Of a stretch of 34,357 bases of DNA, positions 16,177 to 23,731 are shown one piece after another. Source of the DNA: Bacteroidales bacterium (lineage in GTDB: Bacteria; Bacteroidota; Bacteroidia; Bacteroidales; UBA3824); NCBI GenBank assembly GCA_017541145.1, contig JAFXZT010000128.1, forward strand, positions 1 to 34,357. The letters are read 5' to 3'. Position 1 is the first letter of the stretch; each line of letters begins with the position of its first letter. The position numbers were made by a program, and so were the translations under genes. The notes below the pieces were generated by a model that ran no database searches, was not told where the DNA came from, and was given only the letters and a program-made list of their open reading frames with translations.

Positions 16177-16905
16177 ATGAAAATAGAATACAGAAAACAT
16201 TACAGCCATAACCTTGGGCGTGATATGGAATACAAGGTTTACGGACACGGCGGCAAAACTGCGCTTGTGTTTCCATCGCAAAACGGCAGGTTTTTCGACT
16301 ATGAAAATTTCGGAATGGTTAAGGAACTTGCTGATTTTATTGAAAACGGGCGTTTGCGTTTGGTTTGTTGCGATAGTATCGATCCTGAAACATGGAGCAG
16401 CAACAGTTGGGACAAACACGCACGCATTGAGCAACATGAGCGTTGGTATCGTTATATTTGCGACGAATTGATTCCAGAAATCGGTGATGCAGGGCATTTA
16501 ATCTCAACGGGTTGCAGTATGGGCGGTTTTCATTCGGCGAACTTTTTCTTCCGCCGTCCCGACCTTTTTGACACGTTGATAGCGCAAAGCGGACTTTACC
16601 ACGCAAGTTATTTTTTCGGCGATTACAGCGACGAACTTGTCTACTTAAATTCGCCCGAAGATTATCTTTCGTGGATGCCTAACGATCATTATTTTTGGAA
16701 CGAATACCGCAACCGACGAATTATAATCTGTGTAGGTCAAGGTAATTGGGAAGACGACCTTTTGGCTTCAACACGCCGTCTTGACACGATTTTAGCAAAT
16801 CACGGCGTACCAGCTTGGTTTGATTATTGGGGTTTTGACGTTGCCCACGATTGGTGCTGGTGGCGTCCACAGATTAGATATTTCATGGAAAAAGTTTTGT
16901 ATTAA
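16177..16905 (+). CDS. Alpha/beta-hydrolase, esterase D-type (esterase 3)
   Basis: 242 residues from the ATG at 16177, chosen because MKIEYRKHYSHNLGRDMEYK aligns with the start of esterase 1; the frame from 16159 adds six unrelated residues. Seen: nucleophile S114 in TGCSMGGFHSANFFF and likely H224 in DVAHDWCWW, both at the same numbers as in esterase 1. No signal peptide. It is the last gene of the cluster and is followed by a strong terminator. Each ATP-grasp ligase is thus paired with an esterase (esterase 2 with ligase 1, esterase 3 with ligase 2). These esterases might release or proofread an acyl or peptidyl ester. Substrate unknown. Confidence 0.85.
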   Translation: MKIEYRKHYSHNLGRDMEYKVYGHGGKTALVFPSQNGRFFDYENFGMVKELADFIENGRLRLVCCDSIDPETWSSNSWDKHARIEQHERWYRYICDELIPEIGDAGHLISTGCSMGGFHSANFFFRRPDLFDTLIAQSGLYHASYFFGDYSDELVYLNSPEDYLSWMPNDHYFWNEYRNRRIIICVGQGNWEDDLLASTRRLDTILANHGVPAWFDYWGFDVAHDWCWWRPQIRYFMEKVLY

Positions 16906-16912
16906 GTTTTTT

Positions 16913-16957
16913 AACACCGAATTAAATCCTTAACGGTTTTTAATTCGGTGTTATTTT
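16913..16957 (+). terminator. Rho-independent terminator after the ATP-grasp/esterase cluster
   Basis: AACACCGAATTAAA (16913-16926) pairs perfectly over 14 bp with TTTAATTCGGTGTT (16939-16952), followed by ATTTTT. It defines the end of the cluster. Confidence 0.9.
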
Positions 16958-17027
16958 TCTGACAAATACCGATAATAGTTTATTTCTCCGTCATAAAAAT
17001 CTACCATCAAAAATTATTTTAGGAAAA

Positions 17028-17080
17028 TTATCTATATTTTTAGTTCTTCTTGGACAAAATCACCAACCATAATACTTTTG
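17028..17080 (+). promoter_or_regulatory. Promoter with degenerate operator: cysteine synthase
   Basis: TTG (17050-17052), 20 bp, TACTTTTG (17073-17080), then a leader of about 36 bases to the ATG at 17117. The operator is a degenerate copy: TTATCTAT (17028-17035), 14 bp, then TTGGAC-AAA-TCACCA, compared with TATCCAA-N14-TTGGATA-N3-TATCCA at the sister promoters. Confidence 0.6.
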
Positions 17081-17116
17081 TGTCATAATTAATTGTAATT
17101 AAAAGGAAAAAAAATC

Positions 17117-18100
17117 ATGGCACATATTCATCAATCAATAGCAGAACTTGTGGGAAAGACACCCCTTCTGCAACTCAACGGCTACAACAAGGCTAAAGAC
17201 CTGAAAGCCACTTTAATAGCAAAACTTGAATATTTCAATCCCAACCAATCAGTAAAAGATCGCATTGCACTTGCGATGGTTGAAACGGCAGAGAAAGAAG
17301 GCAAACTAAAACCGGGCGATACAATTATCGAATTAACGAGTGGAAACACGGGCGTAGGTCTTGCTGCCGTTGCAGCTGCAAAAGGTTATAAATTTCGTGT
17401 TTACATTCAAGACCAAGTCTCGAAAGAACGTTTTCAGGTGATTCACGCTTTTGGCGGCAAAACGGTAAAACTTTCGGAAGTACCTGAAATTGTAGAAAGT
17501 TTTGAGAAAAACGGTCCGGATTTTATTGAATGTGTCAAAGCCTTGGAGCGTCATGTTGCGGGCGAGAAAAATCTATGGTTTGCTGACCAAACGCGCAATC
17601 CTGCGAATCCGAACATACATTTCAACACCACGGGTCCTGAAATTTGGAACGACACTGACGGCGATGTTGATGCTTTTGTGGCTTGCGTGGGCACAGGCGG
17701 AACGTTGTCAGGGGTTGGTAACTTTTTAAAATCTAAAAATCCTAACGTAAAGGTTTTCGGAGTTCAGCCCACTGAAGATTCGTTTCAATCGCCCGAACGT
17801 CCTAACCAAGAAGAAATTACAGGCGTTCACCCGTTTGAAAACACCAAAGAAGAATACATTCCGGCTAACTTAGACAGAAAAGTTTACGACGGCTATTTTG
17901 AAATTCACACCGACCAAGCATACGAAGCGGCTCGGTTGTTAGCGAAAAAAGACGGCATTCTTGTTGGTGCATCGTCAGGAGCGGCACTTTACGCAGCAAC
18001 ACAACTCGCTCAACGAGAAGAATTTGCCGGCAAAAAAATTGTAGTTTTACTACCCGATACGGGTTTAAGATACCTATCAACGCATTTGTTTGAAGAATAA
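17117..18100 (+). CDS. cysK: Cysteine synthase (O-acetylserine sulfhydrylase)
   Basis: 327-residue fold-type II PLP enzyme. Seen: LVGKTPLLQL, PLP lysine K47 in NPNQSVKDRI, substrate loop TSGNTGVGL, phosphate-binding GTGGTLSGVG, and C-terminal GSSGAALYAA and LLPDTGLRYLSTHLF. Reaction: O-acetylserine plus sulfide to cysteine plus acetate, cytosolic. It is a closer match to CysK/CysM than the beta-synthase at 4721. It stands between the glutamate-cysteine ligase cluster, which consumes cysteine, and the nitrogenase-like genes. Its promoter carries a degenerate copy of the shared operator, so it may supply cysteine for the same response. A terminator follows. Confidence 0.9.
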   Translation: MAHIHQSIAELVGKTPLLQLNGYNKAKDLKATLIAKLEYFNPNQSVKDRIALAMVETAEKEGKLKPGDTIIELTSGNTGVGLAAVAAAKGYKFRVYIQDQVSKERFQVIHAFGGKTVKLSEVPEIVESFEKNGPDFIECVKALERHVAGEKNLWFADQTRNPANPNIHFNTTGPEIWNDTDGDVDAFVACVGTGGTLSGVGNFLKSKNPNVKVFGVQPTEDSFQSPERPNQEEITGVHPFENTKEEYIPANLDRKVYDGYFEIHTDQAYEAARLLAKKDGILVGASSGAALYAATQLAQREEFAGKKIVVLLPDTGLRYLSTHLFEE

Positions 18101-18130
18101 AAATTTTTGGAACGTCATTATTGGCGTGTA

Positions 18131-18262
18131 GGGGCGTACCTTGTGGACGCTCCGCCATATCACATTTGGAACGTAACAAATATTACGGAGCGCACACGTG
18201 GTACGCTCCGTTTTTTTTGTATACTACCGTTGATTTTTTGTAGCATACACAAGGTTCGCCCC
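18131..18262. repeat. Imperfect inverted repeat, MITE-like, around a terminator
   Basis: GGGGCGTACCTTGT (18131-18144) is matched by ACAAGGTTCGCCCC (18249-18262), 13 of 14 complementary positions. TTTGGAACGT appears as a direct repeat near 18107 and 18165. Such GTAGGGGCG...CGCCCC elements are commonly dispersed in uncultured bacterial genomes. No coding potential is supported. Confidence 0.5.
18185..18218 (+). terminator. Rho-independent terminator after cysteine synthase
   Basis: ACGGAGCG (18185-18192) pairs with CGCTCCGT (18204-18211), followed by further T (18211-18218). It lies inside the larger inverted repeat. Confidence 0.85.
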
Positions 18263-18353
18263 AACGCCCACCACAACATTTATCCAAATTTCTCACACAA
18301 TTCCGCATAATTCGAATTAAACATTCTTCAAAATAATTAATATTTAGAAATAA

Positions 18354-18405
18354 TTTCCAAATATTTCTTTTCTCTTGGATAAAATATCCACTAATTCTAA
18401 TTTTG
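18354..18405 (+). promoter_or_regulatory. Promoter with perfect operator palindrome: nitrogenase-like alpha gene
   Basis: TTTCCAA (18354-18360), 14 bp, then TTG (18375-18377) as the -33 element, 20 bp, and TAATTTTG (18398-18405). The 15-bp palindrome TGGATAAAATATCCA (18376-18390) starts inside the -33 element, so a bound repressor would block RNA polymerase. Start codon ATG at 18440. Confidence 0.75.
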
Positions 18406-18439
18406 CCGCATAAAAAACAAACAAACTCTTGAATTGAAA

Positions 18440-19906
18440 ATGAATATTAATTTATCTAATTCCAATTTGTCGGTCCGTGAAACCCGAATTGGGTCTATTA
18501 CGGGCTACATCGGTTCGTTGAAAGACTTGGCGGAAAAATCGCAATGCGGCACGCTGAAAGGCTGTGCGCGGTGTTTTTCGCAGTCGAGCACGTGTCTTTC
18601 GCTATGCGGACTCTCGCAACTCGCCGGCATCAGGGATGTTGCAATCATTCACCACGGACCTTCGGGCTGTTCGGTAACGAGTAGCAACAGTTATTATATG
18701 TCGAAGGTAATGTCCAAAAAACGCGGCGTAACTTCCGACACCGTTTATGTCGGCACTGATATGAACGAAAAGGACACGATTTTCGGCTCAACCGAAGCCT
18801 TAAGAAAAATCATCTTTGAAGTAGACCGACGTTACAAACCGAAAGCAATTTTCGTGTCAAGTAGTTGTGCCACAGGTATTATCGGCGAAGACATCGACAG
18901 CATCGTCGATGAAGTGAAAGACGAAATTGCCGTCCCCGTGGTGGCTGTCCACTGCGAGGGTTTCAAGTCGAAAATTTGGGCTACGGGTTTCGACATTTCC
19001 GACCACGCAGTGTTGCAGGCGATTGTTCAGAAACCGCGTCCAAACGCTCCGAAAAACAACAAAATCAATTTCAAAAACTTCTTTGAATCGGCACGTCCCG
19101 AAATCATCGAAATGTTCAAGAATTTTGATTTGGACCCCGTTTTCCTCTACTGCAATTCCACCGTCGAGGAACTTTCAACACTTTCCGAAAACCTTGCAAC
19201 CACCTGTATCTGCGGCACTTTGGGCAACTACCTCGGCAACGCCCTCGAAGAAAAATACGGCGTGCCATACGTGCGCTCAATCAATCAGTGCGGCATCACG
19301 GGTTTTGAGGCTTGGCTCAGGGAAATTGGCCGCGTCACCAACCGCAGCGAAAAAATTGAGAAATACATCGCCGAACAGCGCGCCATTTATCTTCCTCAGA
19401 TTGAAGAAGTTAAAAAACAACTCGAAGGCTTGACTGCTGTCCTTGGAATGGGTCCGGGCTACACATTCGAAGTGTCGAGGGTTTTGAACGAACTCGGCAT
19501 CAAGGTGGTTTGGGCGTTGGCTTGGCATTACGACAAGAAATATGAAAACGGCGACGTTCCGCCTTCGATGAAATATCTGTTGGACAACGACATAGACTTT
19601 GAAACGTCGGTTGCCGACCAACAGAACTACGAGGTGATGAACATCCTGAGAAAATACAATCCCGATATGTACCTTTCGCGCCATCCGGGCAGCACAGTTT
19701 GGGCGATAAAGAACGGTACGCCTGCGGTTTATGTCGCCGACGAGTATATGATTTTCGGCTACAAGCACACGTTGGAATTTGCAAAAACCGTCCTTGACAC
19801 GGTTCAAAACCGCAGTTTCGAGGCCAACCTTGCAAAACGCTCCAAACTACCCTACACCCAATGGTGGTACGAACAGAATGTGGACAAGTTCTTTGAAAAT
19901 AATTGA
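18440..19906 (+). CDS. Nitrogenase component-1-like alpha subunit (NifD-like)
   Basis: 488 residues from ATG 18440; a TTG two codons earlier is less likely. It belongs to the NifD/NifE/oxidoreductase component-1 family. Seen: P-cluster-type cysteines at C52, C77 (HHGPSGC) and C143 (SSSCATGIIGEDI). C258 aligns with the cofactor-binding Cys275 of NifD, ahead of LGNALEEKYGVPYV. The His442 equivalent is not evident: the region reads GTPAVYVADEYMIFGY. The N-terminus holds extra cysteines (C36, C42, C45, C56). It pairs with the beta-like subunit at 20015. Lack of the His ligand and the sulfur-gene context argue against classical N2 fixation. A methylthio-alkane-reductase-like or other group IV-VI enzyme is possible; exact subgroup is not resolved. 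Confidence 0.85.
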   Translation: MNINLSNSNLSVRETRIGSITGYIGSLKDLAEKSQCGTLKGCARCFSQSSTCLSLCGLSQLAGIRDVAIIHHGPSGCSVTSSNSYYMSKVMSKKRGVTSDTVYVGTDMNEKDTIFGSTEALRKIIFEVDRRYKPKAIFVSSSCATGIIGEDIDSIVDEVKDEIAVPVVAVHCEGFKSKIWATGFDISDHAVLQAIVQKPRPNAPKNNKINFKNFFESARPEIIEMFKNFDLDPVFLYCNSTVEELSTLSENLATTCICGTLGNYLGNALEEKYGVPYVRSINQCGITGFEAWLREIGRVTNRSEKIEKYIAEQRAIYLPQIEEVKKQLEGLTAVLGMGPGYTFEVSRVLNELGIKVVWALAWHYDKKYENGDVPPSMKYLLDNDIDFETSVADQQNYEVMNILRKYNPDMYLSRHPGSTVWAIKNGTPAVYVADEYMIFGYKHTLEFAKTVLDTVQNRSFEANLAKRSKLPYTQWWYEQNVDKFFENN

Positions 19907-20004
19907 CAATGCACAATTGACAATTGACAATGAACAATGAATAATGGACAATGGTTTATTCCGAATGGAATTGTCAATTGTCAATTGTCAATTGTCAACT
20001 AAAA
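19907..20004. repeat. Inverted AATTGACA/TTGTCAAT repeat between the two nitrogenase-like genes
   Basis: After the stop at 19906 come several CAATTGACAATTGACAAT units, and about 60 bases later the complementary ATTGTCAATTGTCAATTG units. The two arms can form a hairpin within the alpha-beta intercistronic RNA, which could tune processing or expression of the beta gene. Same repeat family as at 86-118. Confidence 0.7.
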
Positions 20005-20014
20005 CGAAACGAAA

Positions 20015-21313
20015 ATGGCAAAAATACTTGATAAACAGAGATATAAATGTGCTTTGGCGGCGATGCAGACCGTTCAGGCAATCGACAGAGCGTGCCCGAT
20101 ACTACATTCAGGACCGGGTTGTGCACAGAAACTTTCCGACACAACGGGTTCGTCGGGCTACCTTTCACCGCAGATTTTCCCGTGCACGTCAATCAATGAA
20201 AAAGACGTGGTTTTCGGCGGTGTCAAGAAACTTTCAACAACCATTGAAAACGCGCTCAAAGTAATTGACGCTGACCTGTTTGTGGTGTTGACCGGCTGTA
20301 TTCCCGAAATCGTCGGCGACGACGCACAAGATGTGGTTTCCAAGTTTCAGGAAAAAGGCAAACCGGTGGTTTTTGCACCGTCGGCAGGTTTCAAAGGCAA
20401 CAATTACAAAGGACACGAACAAGTTGTAGATGCGATAGTTACGCAATTTTTGGAACGCTCCGACGACCGCGAAAAAGGTCTTGTTAACCTTTGGGCTGAC
20501 GTGCCTTATCAGGATCTTTTTTGGCTCGGCAACATCCGCGAACTCGAAAACCTCTTGACGGAAATCGGACTGAAACCAAACACAATTTTTGGCTATCAGC
20601 GCGGCATCGAGAACATCAAACGCATACCCAAAGCCGAGTTCAACCTGTTGGTTTCGCCGTGGGTGGGTCTTCAAAATATGAAGACTATGGAAAAACACCT
20701 CGGCATTCCGTACCTGCATTACCCCGTACTGCCCGTGGGCGCAACCGAAACGGGCAAATTTCTCCGCACCGTTGGAAAATTTGCCGGAATCGACAGCGAA
20801 AAAATCGAAAGTGTCATCAAAAAACACGAAGATTATTTCTATTATTTGATTTCGCGTTACGCCGATTTGTTTTTGGAAAACCGCGTGATCAACAAACAGT
20901 TCACCTTGGTTGCCGACGCCCAATATTCATTGGCTATCACCAAGTTTTTGGTGAATGATTTGGGATTGATTCCCGCCCGTCAGTTTGTCACCGACGACAC
21001 TCCCAAAAACTATCAGGACGCCATCACCGACGAATTTCAAAACCTCAACTACGGCATCAAAGCCGATGTTTCGTTTGAGACCGACGGTTACAAAATCCAC
21101 GAGCAAATCCGCAGCCACGATTATCACGGCTACCCGCTCGTCCTTGGCGGCTACTACGAAAAAGAGGTCACCGAATCGTTAAAAGGCAACTTCCTCAACA
21201 TTTCGTGGCCTGTTTTGGACAAAGTGGTGTTCGATAGTTTCTACGCAGGTTACACCGGCGGAATCCGCTTGATAGAAGACATTTACACGGTGGCTGTTCA
21301 ACGATTCAATTAG
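20015..21313 (+). CDS. Nitrogenase component-1-like beta subunit (NifK-like)
   Basis: 432-residue NifK/NifN-type protein. Seen: P-cluster-type cysteines C12 (RYKCALAAM), C36 (LHSGPGC) and C95 (VLTGCIPEIVGDD), all three expected positions, plus C27. It also has PVLPVGATETGKFLR and the C-terminal GYTGGIRLIEDIY. It is shorter than NifK (about 510-520), lacking the N-terminal extension. With the alpha-like subunit it should form an alpha2-beta2 heterotetramer with an intact P-cluster site, receiving electrons from a NifH-like reductase that is not in this window. It is probably cotranscribed with the alpha gene through a 108-bp repeat-containing spacer. Confidence 0.85.
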   Translation: MAKILDKQRYKCALAAMQTVQAIDRACPILHSGPGCAQKLSDTTGSSGYLSPQIFPCTSINEKDVVFGGVKKLSTTIENALKVIDADLFVVLTGCIPEIVGDDAQDVVSKFQEKGKPVVFAPSAGFKGNNYKGHEQVVDAIVTQFLERSDDREKGLVNLWADVPYQDLFWLGNIRELENLLTEIGLKPNTIFGYQRGIENIKRIPKAEFNLLVSPWVGLQNMKTMEKHLGIPYLHYPVLPVGATETGKFLRTVGKFAGIDSEKIESVIKKHEDYFYYLISRYADLFLENRVINKQFTLVADAQYSLAITKFLVNDLGLIPARQFVTDDTPKNYQDAITDEFQNLNYGIKADVSFETDGYKIHEQIRSHDYHGYPLVLGGYYEKEVTESLKGNFLNISWPVLDKVVFDSFYAGYTGGIRLIEDIYTVAVQRFN

Positions 21314-21350
21314 CATTTTATTCATTTTCAAGACAAATAGTTTTTTATGG

Positions 21351-21388
21351 CGGAGCGGGGGCTTGACAAAAGTTTCCGCTCTGTTATT
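21351..21388. terminator. Weak hairpin between convergent genes
   Basis: CGGAGCGG (21351-21358) pairs with CCGCTCTG (21376-21383, one G-U) and is followed by TTATTTAT. It is the probable end of the nitrogenase-like transcript and perhaps of the convergent RloB-like transcript. Confidence 0.5.
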
Positions 21389-22104
21389 TATCTATACTCT
21401 TTGAAAATGCGATAAACGTATGTATATGATTGATTATCTAAATCATTGTTAGCGATTGCATTTTTGATATTTTCTTCGGCACTAGTAATGGCACGATCAA
21501 GATTTCCGACTGTGCAAAGTTTTTCGACCCAAGAAGAATTTTTGACGTAAGTTTCATCTTTCAATATGTTACATAATTTTTTGTCGGTTTTTGGAAAGAA
21601 AGATTTCATATAATCTGATAAAATCCTTTGCAATTTGGATTTTGGACCGCACGATTTAAATAATTCCGTAAAGTTATCAAAATGAAGCAGAAACCAATAT
21701 TCAATACTTGGCATACTATGACAAATAATTACAGAATCATTATGGACATATTCTCCACAAAATCTTTTGAATTTTTCCAATTCAGTCTTTCCTTTCTTGC
21801 GTATATCGTCCAAATCAAACACACAGAAAATTGTTGCTCCTTCATTTTTACTTTGAATTGCTTTTATTATTTCGGGAAATATATTTGCATACTGATTTTC
21901 TGCCCCAAAGTATTCAGGCTCAATTCTGAATTTATATTTGGTAATCTTGGAGATGTGTTCAAAATAGTAACGTTCTGTATTTTTGCCGCCACTGATTATA
22001 AAAGGAAGCAACGGATTGAGTTCGCGTTGCCCCTCCTTAGACAATTCTTTTAACTCTTCAAAGTATTGTTCTTCATCAACACTATCTCTTAAAATTTTTT
22101 CCAT
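21388..22104 (-). CDS. RloB-like TOPRIM protein (AbiLii-type effector)
   Basis: 238 residues, starting 6 bp after the stop of the ATPase gene on the same strand. Seen: LPFIISGGKNTERYYFEHISK, where RloB/TOPRIM proteins normally have EGxxTE, and the TOPRIM acidic motif IFCVFDLDDI. The family (PF13707) occurs next to RloA-type AAA ATPases in restriction and abortive-infection loci (AbiL, related to PARIS AriB). The likely role is the toxic nuclease-like effector released or triggered by the ATPase on phage infection. Oddity: the usual first Glu of the TOPRIM motif appears to be replaced by Gly, so catalytic competence is uncertain. Confidence 0.75.
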   Translation of the reverse strand: MEKILRDSVDEEQYFEELKELSKEGQRELNPLLPFIISGGKNTERYYFEHISKITKYKFRIEPEYFGAENQYANIFPEIIKAIQSKNEGATIFCVFDLDDIRKKGKTELEKFKRFCGEYVHNDSVIICHSMPSIEYWFLLHFDNFTELFKSCGPKSKLQRILSDYMKSFFPKTDKKLCNILKDETYVKNSSWVEKLCTVGNLDRAITSAEENIKNAIANNDLDNQSYTYVYRIFKEYR

Positions 22105-22110
22105 AATATT

Positions 22111-23412
22111 CTAATTCATAGTTGCACCAAAACGCTTGTTTCTATATGCCTCACGAATAGATGACAGACGGTTAACACCCCGAAAATCAGTTAACTTATA
22201 CAAATCTGTAACACCCGACTTCTTTTTTTCCGTGAACCAAACCGAATCTTTACGGATTAAGTTGTTAATCAAATCCAAAAGTCCGTCATTATGAGTTGTA
22301 ACAATAAGTTGTGACGTTGAATTTGCTTTCAAAAACTCAAAAATCATTCTTTCTAAAAGTTTTGGGTGTAGCGATGTTTCAATCTCATCAATTGCCAAAA
22401 AAGCATTTTTTTTCAATGCGTTGTATAATGCCGCTTCCATACCAAAGATTCTGATAGTACCCTGGGATTCTTTATCTTTGCCAAGTTTGAATTGGTATGA
22501 TTCTTTTCCATTTTCGTTTTCAACAGTGTGTTCAAAAAAGGCATCAATTTTTGTATAAAATGCCTTGTCAGACACATTGACGTCTGAAACATATTTTTTT
22601 AAATTGGCAGCGACGTCATTAGCAAATAACGATTCAAATAAATCATTTGGAATAGGCTTTTTCGTTACATTTGTCTTAATATCCGTAATATTAAAATCAA
22701 CTGCATTTAAAAAATTAACCAAATAAGATGTTAGTTCGTTATCATCGACAATTTTTCTAAGCGCGTAATTTGTAAGTTTAGTATCGGGGGCAATCATTTC
22801 TATAAAATTCTTTATAAGATAGTCAGTTGCAGTATCGACAAAAGGAATAATTGCATTCACTTTTCTGCGTGCTGCAAAGAATGACATATTTTTCAAGCAA
22901 TTGAGTTCGATTGTTTCTCTGACTGCCTCGCTAACTTTTAGTTTAGAACTACTACCAAACTCTATGACAGATCTGTTATTATCAAGAAATCTTTTAAAAA
23001 GCATGGTAGGTTGAGTGTTTTCGTAATAAGATAATTTTTCAAGGTAAACTTGATTTCTATCAAGCTCCAACTGATAACGATATTTTGTTTTCGATACCCA
23101 AAATATCAAATCAAACATTGTTGGTTTCGTTACAGAAATCTGGTCAAGTTTAAAAGGTTCAACTTGTGTTGCTTGATCAGGATCTTTCGTACTGTTGAAC
23201 CAAAAATGATACAAAAAGTCAAATGCGTATAGCAAATTTGATTTTCCTGACGCATTATAACCATACACTATGGCAAAACGCAACAGCCGTGTGTTGTCGT
23301 TGATTTTCACTACTTGATAATCCTCGGCAAAACGATCGTTTGATGCCTCGAAACTGAAAGTAACTTCGTCTTTGAACGAGAGAAAATTTTTTATTGTTAG
23401 TTTTTGTATCAT
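22111..23412 (-). CDS. RloA-like AAA ATPase (AbiLi-type, SMC/OLD-like)
   Basis: 433-residue ABC/SMC-class AAA ATPase. Seen: MIQKLTIKNFLSFKDEV at the start, Walker A VYGYNASGKSNLL, Walker B FLAIDEIETSLHPKLLERM, and a switch His in LIVTTHNDGLLD. These are the features of RloA/AAA_15-21 proteins, which pair with RloB TOPRIM proteins. Likely a phage-sensing or restriction-type ATPase acting on its partner; cytosolic. It has its own Bacteroidota promoter (23442-23474) and no operator palindrome. The pair sits between the nitrogenase-like alpha/beta genes and nifB, in the opposite orientation, so it probably inserted into a formerly continuous cluster. Confidence 0.8.
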   Translation of the reverse strand: MIQKLTIKNFLSFKDEVTFSFEASNDRFAEDYQVVKINDNTRLLRFAIVYGYNASGKSNLLYAFDFLYHFWFNSTKDPDQATQVEPFKLDQISVTKPTMFDLIFWVSKTKYRYQLELDRNQVYLEKLSYYENTQPTMLFKRFLDNNRSVIEFGSSSKLKVSEAVRETIELNCLKNMSFFAARRKVNAIIPFVDTATDYLIKNFIEMIAPDTKLTNYALRKIVDDNELTSYLVNFLNAVDFNITDIKTNVTKKPIPNDLFESLFANDVAANLKKYVSDVNVSDKAFYTKIDAFFEHTVENENGKESYQFKLGKDKESQGTIRIFGMEAALYNALKKNAFLAIDEIETSLHPKLLERMIFEFLKANSTSQLIVTTHNDGLLDLINNLIRKDSVWFTEKKKSGVTDLYKLTDFRGVNRLSSIREAYRNKRFGATMN

Positions 23413-23441
23413 TTTTGTTTGCGCTATTTTGATTAACGCTG

Positions 23442-23474
23442 CAAATATAAAAATAAAATCCTATTATTACCAAA
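23442..23474 (-). promoter_or_regulatory. Promoter of the RloA/RloB pair
   Basis: On the minus strand TTTG (23474-23471), 21 bp, then TATATTTG (23449-23442), 29 bases before the ATG at 23412. Confidence 0.65.
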
Positions 23475-23653
23475 TTTTATTTTGGAAATTTGCACAAAAA
23501 ATGCAAATTTTAAAAATAAATTATCAAATATCGGTATTGCTGTTAATTTGTAGGTGACAATTTATTCGCCAAAAAAAATTATTTCCTTTTTTGATTTGTA
23601 ATTTTAAATTCTTAGTTAAAACTTTCTACACGACACTCCGATTATAGAAATAT

Positions 23654-23705
23654 TATCCAAATATCTTATTTTGTTTGGAATGATATTCCACACGTTATAC
23701 TTTTG
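23654..23705 (+). promoter_or_regulatory. Promoter with perfect operator palindrome: nifB-like gene
   Basis: TATCCAA (23654-23660), 14 bp, TTTG (23674-23677) as -33 element, 20 bp, TACTTTTG (23698-23705). The 15-bp palindrome TGGAATGATATTCCA (23676-23690) occupies the same position relative to the promoter as TGGATAAAATATCCA at 18376. AGAAATA precedes the upstream half-site in both. Confidence 0.75.
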
Positions 23706-23731
23706 CATCATCAAACAAAAATCTATCGACA

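Noticed and set aside
18107-18310. 67-residue plus-strand gene after cysteine synthase
   Set aside because: It covers a terminator and an inverted repeat; composition is not protein-like.
18440-21313. Classical N2-fixing NifDK
   Set aside because: No cofactor His ligand is seen, the beta subunit is short, NifH/NifEN are absent from the window, and the neighbours are sulfur genes.
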